From IMG/VR virus record IMGVR_UViG_3300029448_000349, positions 1 to 26,834 of that record: a DNA stretch of 26,834 nucleotides; one strand, given 5' to 3'. This DNA comes from a virus. A program made the translations under genes and the position numbers. The notes beneath the pieces were generated by a model that saw only the letters and a program-made list of their open reading frames with translations, was not told the origin of the DNA and did no database searches. Every line of letters begins with the position of its first letter. The first letter of the stretch is position 1. This document shows, in pieces, positions 1 through 7,268 of the stretch.

Positions 1-207
1 GTTCAGGCAGGTCAAGACCCAGAGCAGTGGAATGTAGTTAAAGCAGAGCGCAAGGGTAAACTTGTTGCTTGTGATTGGACTGTTTTAACTGACGTTCCGA
101 TGTCTGATTCTGAAAGAGAACAGTGGAAAACATATCGTCAGACTTTAAGAAATATAACAGATCAACCTGATCCATTTAACATTACATGGCCCACGCCACC
201 AGAATAA
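1..207 (+). CDS. Tail assembly chaperone-like protein, 5' partial
   Basis: Frame 1 is open from the window edge to a TAA at 205-207, giving the last 68 residues of a protein. The C-terminal part contains CDWTVLTDVPMSDSER, then WKTYRQTLRNI, and ends ITWPTPPE. The order 'DWT...D.P..D.....W..YRQ.LR......P....WP.PP' is the signature I associate with the phage tail assembly chaperone family (Phage_tail_APC type), small proteins encoded beside tail fibre genes. The start lies outside the window. The stop abuts the next ATG directly, so the two genes are probably one transcript. Family recognition is from the motif alone; a role in fibre or tail assembly is inferred. Confidence 0.75.
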   Translation, partial: VQAGQDPEQWNVVKAERKGKLVACDWTVLTDVPMSDSEREQWKTYRQTLRNITDQPDPFNITWPTPPE

Positions 208-2043
208 ATGCCACTAATACCTTTTGATAACGTAGGCTCTATAGGGATTATAAAGGATATACCTCCTTATAATCTTCCACAAGGCGCATGGTCTGACGGA
301 AACAATGTAAGATTCTTTGATAACGGCGTAAAGAAAGTCGCAGGTTACAAGGAAGTGATGGCGACTTGTCCGTTTGCCCCTTACTACATTTATCCATACT
401 TGACAGCATCAGGCATATACTATTGGATAGCCTATGGCTCTACAGATATTGCTGTGTATTCAGGAACTACATGGACTGATATTACAAGGCAAAGCACATT
501 AACTTTAAATGGTGCTGTACTGGCAAGTGCGTCTAGCATTACTGTAGATGCAGGAGCGGCATTAACCGCTTTGTCTGCTACTGGCACACTAAGGTTAGGT
601 ATAGACACTGGAACGGCTAACAAATACGAAGAGTTAACTTACAGCGCTAGAAATACATCAACTGGAGTTATTACTCTTACAGGTACAACAGCATATGCTC
701 ATCCAGATGACTCTGTAGTTTATCCTTCTGGGTCAACCGCAACATTAGATAGTGATTACAATGCTAACACATCTAGCCGTAGATGGACTGCCACCAACCT
801 TAATGGTCTTGTGGTTGCCACCAATGGGGTTGATGCGCCACAAATGTGGCCCTTAAACTCAGGTATACCTAGCACTTCTACACCTTTTAGAGAGTTACAG
901 AACTGGCCTAGTGGTAATTCATGCAAATCCATTAGATCATTTAGAACATTTCTTGTAGGTCTTAATTGGAGCAGGGCTAACCAAGAGCCACGATTAGTTA
1001 AATGGTCTACCGAAGCCGCTTATGGTGCGGCTCCTGCTACATGGGATGAGACTGACGCTACTTTAGATGCAGGTGAATATGAATTGTCTGATACGCCCGG
1101 AGATATTGTAGACGGACTACCATTAGGTGACTCATTCTTAATTTATAAAGAAGATTCTATTTACATTATGAACTATGTAGGAACTCCCTACATATTCTCA
1201 TTTAAACTTCTTAGCCCTACTGTTGGCGCATTATCTAAAGAGGCTATTAAAGAATTTGATGGAGGTCATTTCTTTATTGGTAATAGTGATTGTTATATTT
1301 GTAATGGACAAACTGTAACACCATTGCTTTCTAATAAAGTACGCAGGGCAATGTTTGAAGACTTGTCTGGCGATAACTATCAAAAGTGTTTTGTTGCGGC
1401 AGATTATGTTCGTAATGAAATGCTTGCTTGTTTTCCTAGTTCTGGAAGTGATGTAGTGGACAAAGCCCTTATATGGAATTGGAAAGACAACACTTTTTCA
1501 TTTAGAGATTTGCCAAATACATCTTATATACATGATGGCATTGTAGATATAACAGCAGGTGCTACATGGAATGCCAGTACAGAAGATTGGGATTTAGGAA
1601 CAGGCGCATGGGGTGAGCGAAACTATGACAATGTTAAAAAGAACCTAGTATTCTGCGATGTAACTAATACTAAAATATTTCGCGATAGCTTTGGTAACAC
1701 TAAAGACGGAACAAACATGACATCCTTTATTGAGAGAACAGGTCTTGATTTAAATGATCCACAGTCTGTTAAGTTTGTATCTGCTGTATATCCTCAGATT
1801 GAGGTTAGTGGTGACAATACTGTTAATGTTTACATTGGTAAACAAATAAGTACAGAGCAAGGTATTACTTGGGAAGGCCCAGTAGTGTTTAATCCTAACA
1901 GTCAATCTAAAGTGTCATGTCGCGTTAGTGGCAAATACTTTGGTATAAAAGTAGAGTCTACTACTGACATAGATTGGAAACTACATGGTGTAGCATTTGA
2001 GGTACAGCAACGTGGACTTAGAGGTTTAAGAAGTTATGGCTAA
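208..2043 (+). CDS. Large tail structural protein, nozzle/stabilisation-like
   Basis: A 611-residue protein starting right after the previous stop. The N-terminus holds PPYNLPQGAWSDGNNVRF (about residues 19-36) followed by a 'GYKEV' turn. This motif recurs at the start of podovirus structural proteins that I link to the P22 gp10-like packaged-DNA stabilisation or tail nozzle group. The rest is rich in aromatic and beta-prone segments (for example ALIWNWKDNTFSFRDLP) as expected of a beta-propeller. There is no signal peptide or transmembrane segment. Its position directly after a tail chaperone and before a probable receptor-binding protein fits a tail-tube or nozzle part. The exact place in the tail is inferred; a plain 'structural protein' label would also be safe. 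Confidence 0.7.
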   Translation: MPLIPFDNVGSIGIIKDIPPYNLPQGAWSDGNNVRFFDNGVKKVAGYKEVMATCPFAPYYIYPYLTASGIYYWIAYGSTDIAVYSGTTWTDITRQSTLTLNGAVLASASSITVDAGAALTALSATGTLRLGIDTGTANKYEELTYSARNTSTGVITLTGTTAYAHPDDSVVYPSGSTATLDSDYNANTSSRRWTATNLNGLVVATNGVDAPQMWPLNSGIPSTSTPFRELQNWPSGNSCKSIRSFRTFLVGLNWSRANQEPRLVKWSTEAAYGAAPATWDETDATLDAGEYELSDTPGDIVDGLPLGDSFLIYKEDSIYIMNYVGTPYIFSFKLLSPTVGALSKEAIKEFDGGHFFIGNSDCYICNGQTVTPLLSNKVRRAMFEDLSGDNYQKCFVAADYVRNEMLACFPSSGSDVVDKALIWNWKDNTFSFRDLPNTSYIHDGIVDITAGATWNASTEDWDLGTGAWGERNYDNVKKNLVFCDVTNTKIFRDSFGNTKDGTNMTSFIERTGLDLNDPQSVKFVSAVYPQIEVSGDNTVNVYIGKQISTEQGITWEGPVVFNPNSQSKVSCRVSGKYFGIKVESTTDIDWKLHGVAFEVQQRGLRGLRSYG

Positions 2044-2341
2044 TGCTCCAGTTAAAAACATTAAATCAGTAAATAGATGGACTCCTAATCCCGCTCCAAT
2101 AAACGATGAAAATTTATCTGATTACTTGTTTAGTGAATTAAATAGATTGTCAGATATTATATTTAACTTAGATTTAATGCGGCTAGAACAAACTAACACA
2201 GACCCCTCTAATACTACAATTGCAAATAATAGGGGCAAACCTAGAGATGGTGATATAAGATATGCGGATGGTACGAATTGGAATCCCGGTAGCGGTATTG
2301 GCATTTATGCTTACATTGGGGGCAGTTGGACTAAACTCTAA
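2036..2341 (+). CDS. Small virion-associated protein, unknown
   Basis: 101 residues. The start overlaps the end of the nozzle-like gene by 8 nt, which suggests translational coupling. The N-terminal half is predicted helical (NDENLSDYLFSELNRLSDII). The C-terminal part is glycine, aspartate and aromatic rich (RDGDIRYADGTNWNPGSG, then GIYAYIGGSWTKL). Endings of the form 'GDIRYADGTNW..G.G.G.Y.Y.G..W.KL' are common in short tail-associated or fibre-adaptor proteins of aquatic phages, so it is probably a virion component. No function is known to me. Its last 80 nt overlap the 5' end of the next gene in the +1 frame. Confidence 0.7.
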   Translation: MANAPVKNIKSVNRWTPNPAPINDENLSDYLFSELNRLSDIIFNLDLMRLEQTNTDPSNTTIANNRGKPRDGDIRYADGTNWNPGSGIGIYAYIGGSWTKL

Positions 2342-3335
2342 TTTGTATGCAGACTACAAGTCTACATTCCTAGTAGAGAGAGACAAATACAGTACATTAA
2401 ACTGGCTGTCAGATGAAGCAAGCAATCACTGGCGTGACGTAGTTATAGAAAAGTTAAACGCTAACGGCGATACACACGCTGATGTAATGGCTAGAAGTTA
2501 TGACTCTTCGTTTAAAGAGGTAAGTAGTGTTAATAGAGTTGCTTGGCGTGATCGTCTTAATAGGTTGCGTAATAAAAATCTGGCTCCTGTAATGTGGCTT
2601 ATATCTGATGACAGCCCACAAGCCTACAAGCAGGGACTACAGAATCAGATAGACTATCAGAATCAAGTAGTAGACGCAGTAGATGATCTAGTCAGTCATT
2701 ACGTTGTATGCCTTGAGTGCGATGAGTATTACTCAGCACAAGAAGTAAACGTACTAATACAGAACCTTAGAAACAAAGGTGTTAACAAACCTATTGGCGT
2801 ACACCTAACCCCCGGAGTCAAGCCCGAATACTATGCTAAAGCAGACGTTATCTATTTGCAAACTGGTTTTAACCTGAGTGAGTCACAATTCAGAAAAAGT
2901 ATCGAAGAAGCACTTAGGCTTGGTAAGCCCGTTGTCGTATCTGAGTACCACCTCAATGGAACAAGCGCATTGGCAAAAAGGTATGGAGACATTGCTTGCT
3001 CGTACAAGGGAGTTGTGGGAACTGGAAACGGCAGAGGATCAGCAACCTGCGAAACAATGCAGTGGGATCAAGGACGAACAACCAAGTCCGAATGGGACAG
3101 ATGGGAAGACTTTGTAAAGAAAAACGATGATGAGTTATATATATTTGCTTTAGCACTGGTTACTGTTAGTGCGGCTAACTTAATTAACCTACCATTCATG
3201 GCTACATTTAACTACGCTACAGAAAACTATTACGAATTAATGATGGTTAGACCTGTTACAGAAACAATAGATACTGGTGTAACAATTCGTAATGATGGCA
3301 AAGTAATGGTATTTGGAAACTGGAGATTTAAGTGA
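2262..3335 (+). CDS. TIM-barrel glycoside hydrolase-like tail protein
   Basis: The longest form is 357 residues. From about residue 100 it reads like a (beta/alpha)8 barrel: alternating hydrophobic strands and helices (APVMWLIS, YVVCLECDEYY, KPIGVHLTPG, ADVIYLQTGF, KPVVVSEYHLNG). Acidic residues follow strands at E152, D154/E155 and E228, the pattern of retaining glycosidases. It lies among tail genes, so receptor binding or polysaccharide cleavage is likely. The start is uncertain. ATG 2262 lies 80 nt inside the upstream gene and lacks a clear Shine-Dalgarno sequence, though it gives a signal-peptide-like N-terminus (GIPVAVLAFMLTLGAVG). A TTG at 2343 or an internal ATG could be the true start. 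Enzyme activity is inferred. Confidence 0.65.
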   Translation: MRMVRIGIPVAVLAFMLTLGAVGLNSNLYADYKSTFLVERDKYSTLNWLSDEASNHWRDVVIEKLNANGDTHADVMARSYDSSFKEVSSVNRVAWRDRLNRLRNKNLAPVMWLISDDSPQAYKQGLQNQIDYQNQVVDAVDDLVSHYVVCLECDEYYSAQEVNVLIQNLRNKGVNKPIGVHLTPGVKPEYYAKADVIYLQTGFNLSESQFRKSIEEALRLGKPVVVSEYHLNGTSALAKRYGDIACSYKGVVGTGNGRGSATCETMQWDQGRTTKSEWDRWEDFVKKNDDELYIFALALVTVSAANLINLPFMATFNYATENYYELMMVRPVTETIDTGVTIRNDGKVMVFGNWRFK

Positions 3336-3751
3336 AAGCAGGTGTTGTTGGTATAGATCATATACCTAAATTGTGGCATCGTATTGAACCAATGCTAGAA
3401 AAAGTTATTAAACATAGCGAGGGTGAATTAACTACAGATCATTATTTTAACTATTTAATGAATAATGAAATGCAATTATGGGTAGCAATAGAAAATAATA
3501 ATATTGTAATGTGCATGGTTACTCAATTTATTAATTACCCAACTAAAAAAATATTAAGAATTTTATCTATCTCTGGAGAAAGGTTTAAAGAACTGCATGG
3601 CAGGTTTAATGGGATGATAGAAGAATTTGCACTTGAAAATAACTGTTCCGCTCTTGAGTTATGGGGTAGAAAAGGATGGAAAAAAATGCTAACAGATTGG
3701 AATGATTCATATATTGTCTATACTAAAGACTTAAAAGAGAGGGTTCACTAA
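3332..3751 (+). CDS. GNAT-like acetyltransferase-fold protein
   Basis: 139 residues from a GTG start that overlaps the previous stop by 4 nt (GTGA). It shows a GNAT-like pattern: an N-terminal helix and strand, LWVAIENNNIVMCMVTQFINYPTKKILRILSISG read as two or three antiparallel strands, a helix (FNGMIEEFALENNCSA), then a strand with LELWGRKGWKKML. The 'E.WGRKGW.K.L' ending is typical of the small GNAT-like proteins in phage virion operons. The acetyl-CoA loop (Q/RxxGxG/A) is not obvious, so it may be a fold relative without catalysis. Substrate unknown. Location between tail genes suggests a morphogenesis or virion role, which is inference. Confidence 0.55.
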   Translation: MKAGVVGIDHIPKLWHRIEPMLEKVIKHSEGELTTDHYFNYLMNNEMQLWVAIENNNIVMCMVTQFINYPTKKILRILSISGERFKELHGRFNGMIEEFALENNCSALELWGRKGWKKMLTDWNDSYIVYTKDLKERVH

Positions 3752-4383
3752 TGAGCGGCGGAGCAAACAAAATGACACCAGAATATGTTAGGTCACTTCC
3801 TACTGTGGGAGATGAAGACCTTCTATATAACTATGGTGGAAAGATGAGTGACGAAGTTCGCGTGGGTCAGGATGTCTACAAGTTCTACGGCGGCACAGGT
3901 GGTAATTGGGAAAAGATTTTTACGATCCCTGACGATCTGTACGAAGACACCTCAAAAACAAACACATCGTCCCAGTCTTCAAACACTTATGTTCCTAGTG
4001 GCGGTAGTGGAGGAAGTGGACCATCATCATCTGGATACGGTAATAGTGGTTGGGGAACTCAATTAACAGGTAACATATACCATCCTCAATTAGTACAGGA
4101 ATACTCAAGACCTGACATGGTTCCAGTAGAAGGTTTGCTAGACCCAAGAAATCCTTTAAGTTATATTGGTGACGGAGCATTATATCAGCCCGGAACTGTA
4201 CAATCTGCCGCATTTACTCCAGATGGAATAGTGGGTTATCAGCCACCAGAATTAAATGTTGGTAGACCTGAAATGGTAGGAAATCCTTATGGATCATTAA
4301 GATTCCTAGACGAGTGGGAAGAATTATTAACTGGCTTTGACGATCCAGAAGAATCAAGTTCACCAGAAGAGCCAAATAGATAA
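3751..4383 (+). CDS. Probable virion protein, unknown
   Basis: 210 residues, with the start overlapping the previous TAA by one nucleotide (TAATG). It opens with TPEYVRSLPTVGDEDLLYNY, has a Ser/Gly/Asn-rich low-complexity linker at about residues 72-102, then a Pro/Gly-rich region (PEMVGNPYGSLRFLDEWEELL) and an acidic tail ending FDDPEESSSPEEPNR. There are no cysteines, membrane segments or recognisable enzyme motifs. Linker-rich proteins at this position in podoviruses are often minor virion components. I do not recognise the family. A roughly 40-nt gap with a good AGAGGA Shine-Dalgarno sequence follows before the next gene. Confidence 0.7.
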   Translation: MSGGANKMTPEYVRSLPTVGDEDLLYNYGGKMSDEVRVGQDVYKFYGGTGGNWEKIFTIPDDLYEDTSKTNTSSQSSNTYVPSGGSGGSGPSSSGYGNSGWGTQLTGNIYHPQLVQEYSRPDMVPVEGLLDPRNPLSYIGDGALYQPGTVQSAAFTPDGIVGYQPPELNVGRPEMVGNPYGSLRFLDEWEELLTGFDDPEESSSPEEPNR

Positions 4384-4423
4384 AAAATAATGTTGAGAAT
4401 ACTAATTAAAAGAGGAATATAAA

Positions 4424-5485
4424 ATGGCTAAAGGATCAACACAAGTTACAACATCAAGTTCGGCTCCTTGGAAGGGACAACAAAAATATCTTTTAAAAGG
4501 ATTTGATAAAGCGGAAAGTGTGTTCAATACTATGCCAGAATATTACCCCGGAGAAACTGTTGCAGGGTTTGACCCAATGCAATCTCGCGCACAAAATATG
4601 GCTTCTGATTATATACAAGGGCCAAGAGCGCAAGCGCAACAGAATTACGCTGAAGGTGCATTGCTTCGAGGGTTATCAGGACAGACGGGGTTTAACCCAA
4701 CTCAAACTTCTGATTTACTAGCGGGTAATGTACGCACAGGAGCGGGTACACCTTATTCGGCAATGGCTGACGCATTATCTGGCGAAGTTGTTAATAAATT
4801 GCAGGGTAGTATATTGCCCGGAATTAGACAGCAACAAGTAATGTATCAACCCGGAGGTTCAAGTAAGGCCGCACAACAGCAAGACAAAGCTGTGACTGGT
4901 GCGGTCAAGCAAGGGCTAACAACCCCTCTTGCAAATATGTACAGCAACGCTTACCAAACCGCACAGGGCATGAGACTGCCTGCGGCACAGCAAGCAATCA
5001 ATATGCAGAGTAGCGCAATGGGTCAATACCCATCTATTATGTCTGCTCCTCTTAATATGTATGGTGCGCTTGGAGACATTGGAGCGCAACGTAGAGCGTT
5101 AACCCAGAAAACTATGGACGCTGACATGGCTAGGTATCAGTATCAAGCCACAGCACCACAGCAGGCTTTGTCTAACTATATTGCCGCTATACAAGGTAAT
5201 TACGGTGGGGAGAGTATACAAACAAGTCCCGGACCTTCTGCTATGGATCAATTTGGTCAGGCTGTTGGTATTGCGGGTGGTCTTGCGGCATTGTCAGATA
5301 TAAGAATGAAAGAAAACATTGTACCTGAAGGTGGTAAATGGAAGGGTCTTAATGTTTATCATTATAATTATATTGGCGATGATACTCCACGACGAGGTGT
5401 TATGGCACAGGATGTAGAGGTTATATATCCAGACGCAGTGCATGACATTGATGGAATTAAATACGTCAACTACGGAGCAATCTAA
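4424..5485 (+). CDS. Virion protein with C-terminal S74-like chaperone motif
   Basis: 353 residues, preceded by AGAGGA at about 4410. Residues 1-285 are Gln/Ala/Gly-rich and helical (repeated 'AQQ', 'QQQ', 'MQS' runs), like internal or ejection proteins of podoviruses. The C-terminus carries the hallmark of the peptidase S74 intramolecular chaperone domain: SDIRMKENI at 291-299, with the candidate nucleophile S291 and K296, then GVMAQDV (325-331) and YPDAVHDIDGIKYVNYGAI. Only about 60 residues follow the Ser-Asp, much less than a full S74 domain, and the usual C-terminal coiled coil is missing. Autocleavage is therefore doubtful. The stop overlaps the next ATG by one nucleotide. Confidence 0.75.
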   Translation: MAKGSTQVTTSSSAPWKGQQKYLLKGFDKAESVFNTMPEYYPGETVAGFDPMQSRAQNMASDYIQGPRAQAQQNYAEGALLRGLSGQTGFNPTQTSDLLAGNVRTGAGTPYSAMADALSGEVVNKLQGSILPGIRQQQVMYQPGGSSKAAQQQDKAVTGAVKQGLTTPLANMYSNAYQTAQGMRLPAAQQAINMQSSAMGQYPSIMSAPLNMYGALGDIGAQRRALTQKTMDADMARYQYQATAPQQALSNYIAAIQGNYGGESIQTSPGPSAMDQFGQAVGIAGGLAALSDIRMKENIVPEGGKWKGLNVYHYNYIGDDTPRRGVMAQDVEVIYPDAVHDIDGIKYVNYGAI

Positions 5486-5967
5486 TGGCGGCAGGTATGG
5501 AACCAAAGGCGGCAGGTATAAAACCAACTAACGTAGGCGGTCTTGGCGCAGGGGTTAGACCGACTCAGGCTATGGTGGGACAGCCTTATGGATTGGCTAC
5601 AGCGCCTGAGTTATTTAGGCAACAAGAAGCAATTAATGCCTCTGCAATGGGGTCAAATTCAATGCCTAATGTTGTTACACAAACTGGAACAGAATTAACA
5701 AAAGCAAACATGGGTAACACATATAACTCAAATGAACTGATAGAGTTACAAACAGAGTTCGATAGGCAAGAAGAATTAAGGTTAGCACAGCAACAGCAAT
5801 TTGCAGAACTTGCACAAGGTTCTGGTAAACGTGCTACAGCACCAAGTCCAATTAAAGTAGGCGGCGGCGGTGGAGGTCAAATGACTCCATTAAATCCTGC
5901 GGCAATACCCAAGAGAAATGACGATATTCTAACTGGGCCTTTCCTTGGTAGATGGAGAAACAGATGA
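5485..5967 (+). CDS. Small glutamine- and glycine-rich virion protein, unknown
   Basis: 160 residues in a TAATG stop-start overlap with the S74-like gene. It contains a short repeat-like opening (AAGMEPKAAGIKP), a helical Gln/Glu/Leu-rich stretch at about residues 92-112 (IELQTEFDRQEELRLAQQQQ), a six-glycine run near residue 127 and a basic end (FLGRWRNR). No known domain is visible. Composition resembles the preceding virion protein and the position suggests that both go into the same particle. Function unknown; expression as a protein is supported by tight coupling on both sides. Confidence 0.7.
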   Translation: MAAGMEPKAAGIKPTNVGGLGAGVRPTQAMVGQPYGLATAPELFRQQEAINASAMGSNSMPNVVTQTGTELTKANMGNTYNSNELIELQTEFDRQEELRLAQQQQFAELAQGSGKRATAPSPIKVGGGGGGQMTPLNPAAIPKRNDDILTGPFLGRWRNR

Positions 5968-7268
5968 GTGAATTAGATTTAAGTTCTTTTGATACATTTG
6001 ATACGCAACAGATGAGGACTGATTTATTAGCGCCTCAACCAATAAGTCAATCGGTTTTAGATGCTAGAAAAAAAACAGAATCAATGGTAAAGCAATACAA
6101 TGCTATGAACCTTTTTCTGGGCGCTATGGGAAAAACAACTTCAGCACCTATGTCTATGCCTACATATGATGATAGCACAGGATCGTCAACAGAATCAATG
6201 AAGCAGGTTAACAACGCTGTTAACACTGAGTTAATACAATCCCTATCTAAACTGCAAGAACAACTTGGAAGACCTTTAACAAGAGATGAGATTCCCTCTA
6301 TTATTAAAGCCTTTAACATGGGGCCATCACAGTTAAAAACTGTTGATAATATGTTTCCATACATAGGTCTTACTAGAGAACAGCAGTCAAACCTAGAAAA
6401 AGAAAAAAGCGATTTAAATGTGGCGGGAGCGGTTGATGACACAATACAAACTCATCGTTCTTTAATTTCTAATTCTGATCCAAAGTTGATTGGAAACAGA
6501 ATAGAAGAAGCGGTTTCTGATATATACAATAATGAATCTCTTAACCCTGCTGAAAAACAAGCGGCGGTTGATAAAGTTTATGATGAATTTGAAGAGATGT
6601 ATAATCTGGATAAATCTGTTAGAAATGAAGTAAGACAGCAAAAATCAGATATACTCGCTATGGTTGATAAAGCAACGGAGTCTGGTCAGAACATTACTAT
6701 AAATCAACTTACTGAAAAAGCGATTGACAGATTAAATGCAGGAGAGCCTTGGGAGCAGGTTAATCGAGACTTGATAGGTCAGGCTCAAGGATTCTTAAAA
6801 AATAAAGATATCATGGCATCTTTTGTGTCAAGACTAAAAGCATTAAAGCCAGAAGATAAAAGAACAGCGGCTCTTAAAAGTTTTCAAGAAGCGCAAAGTA
6901 TGCTGTCTGCTTCGGGAAATAAAATTTATAATGTTGATACCGTTATCGCAATGGAGATGGAGAAAAGAAGCAGTGATCCTATGATGTACCAATTTACTGG
7001 CCCACAAAACGAGGCTATGGCAATTGAAAAAACATTTTATAATCTTAAACTTTCAGACCCAGACGCAATAGATGAGGATCAGTTTAGGTTAGATTTTAAT
7101 GATTTTAAATTGGGGATTAAAAACCTTACTCAAGAAGAACAAGAAATAAAAATTCAAGAAGCAATGTCTATGCAATCTAAAGAATTACAACTTCCAGAAA
7201 GGCTCTTGTATTACATTGTATATGGCAGAAAAGGATATACAGAATTAGTTAGAGATGGAAAATATTAA
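5964..7268 (+). CDS. Probable internal virion protein, unknown
   Basis: 434 residues from ATG 5964. I prefer this start over ATG 5952 because it makes an ATGA overlap with the previous stop and has GGAG 5-6 nt upstream. The protein is highly charged and largely helical (for example KPEDKRTAALKSFQEAQSMLSASG and NLTQEEQEIKIQEAMSM) with few aromatics, no cysteine clusters and no membrane segment. Such helical proteins just upstream of a very large internal protein are typical of the ejection protein set in podoviruses. I do not recognise a family, so the ejection role is positional inference. Confidence 0.7.
   Translation: MSELDLSSFDTFDTQQMRTDLLAPQPISQSVLDARKKTESMVKQYNAMNLFLGAMGKTTSAPMSMPTYDDSTGSSTESMKQVNNAVNTELIQSLSKLQEQLGRPLTRDEIPSIIKAFNMGPSQLKTVDNMFPYIGLTREQQSNLEKEKSDLNVAGAVDDTIQTHRSLISNSDPKLIGNRIEEAVSDIYNNESLNPAEKQAAVDKVYDEFEEMYNLDKSVRNEVRQQKSDILAMVDKATESGQNITINQLTEKAIDRLNAGEPWEQVNRDLIGQAQGFLKNKDIMASFVSRLKALKPEDKRTAALKSFQEAQSMLSASGNKIYNVDTVIAMEMEKRSSDPMMYQFTGPQNEAMAIEKTFYNLKLSDPDAIDEDQFRLDFNDFKLGIKNLTQEEQEIKIQEAMSMQSKELQLPERLLYYIVYGRKGYTELVRDGKY

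Noticed and set aside
2325-2349. Possible programmed +1 frameshift joining the 101-residue protein to the TIM-barrel protein
   Set aside because: The first protein has a natural-looking end (GGSWTKL) that matches full-length relatives in style, and no slippery or RF2-type CUU-UGA signal is present.
6047-6442. 131-residue leftward open frame
   Set aside because: Antisense shadow of the internal virion protein; Ser/Cys/Phe-rich with no ribosome site or promoter.
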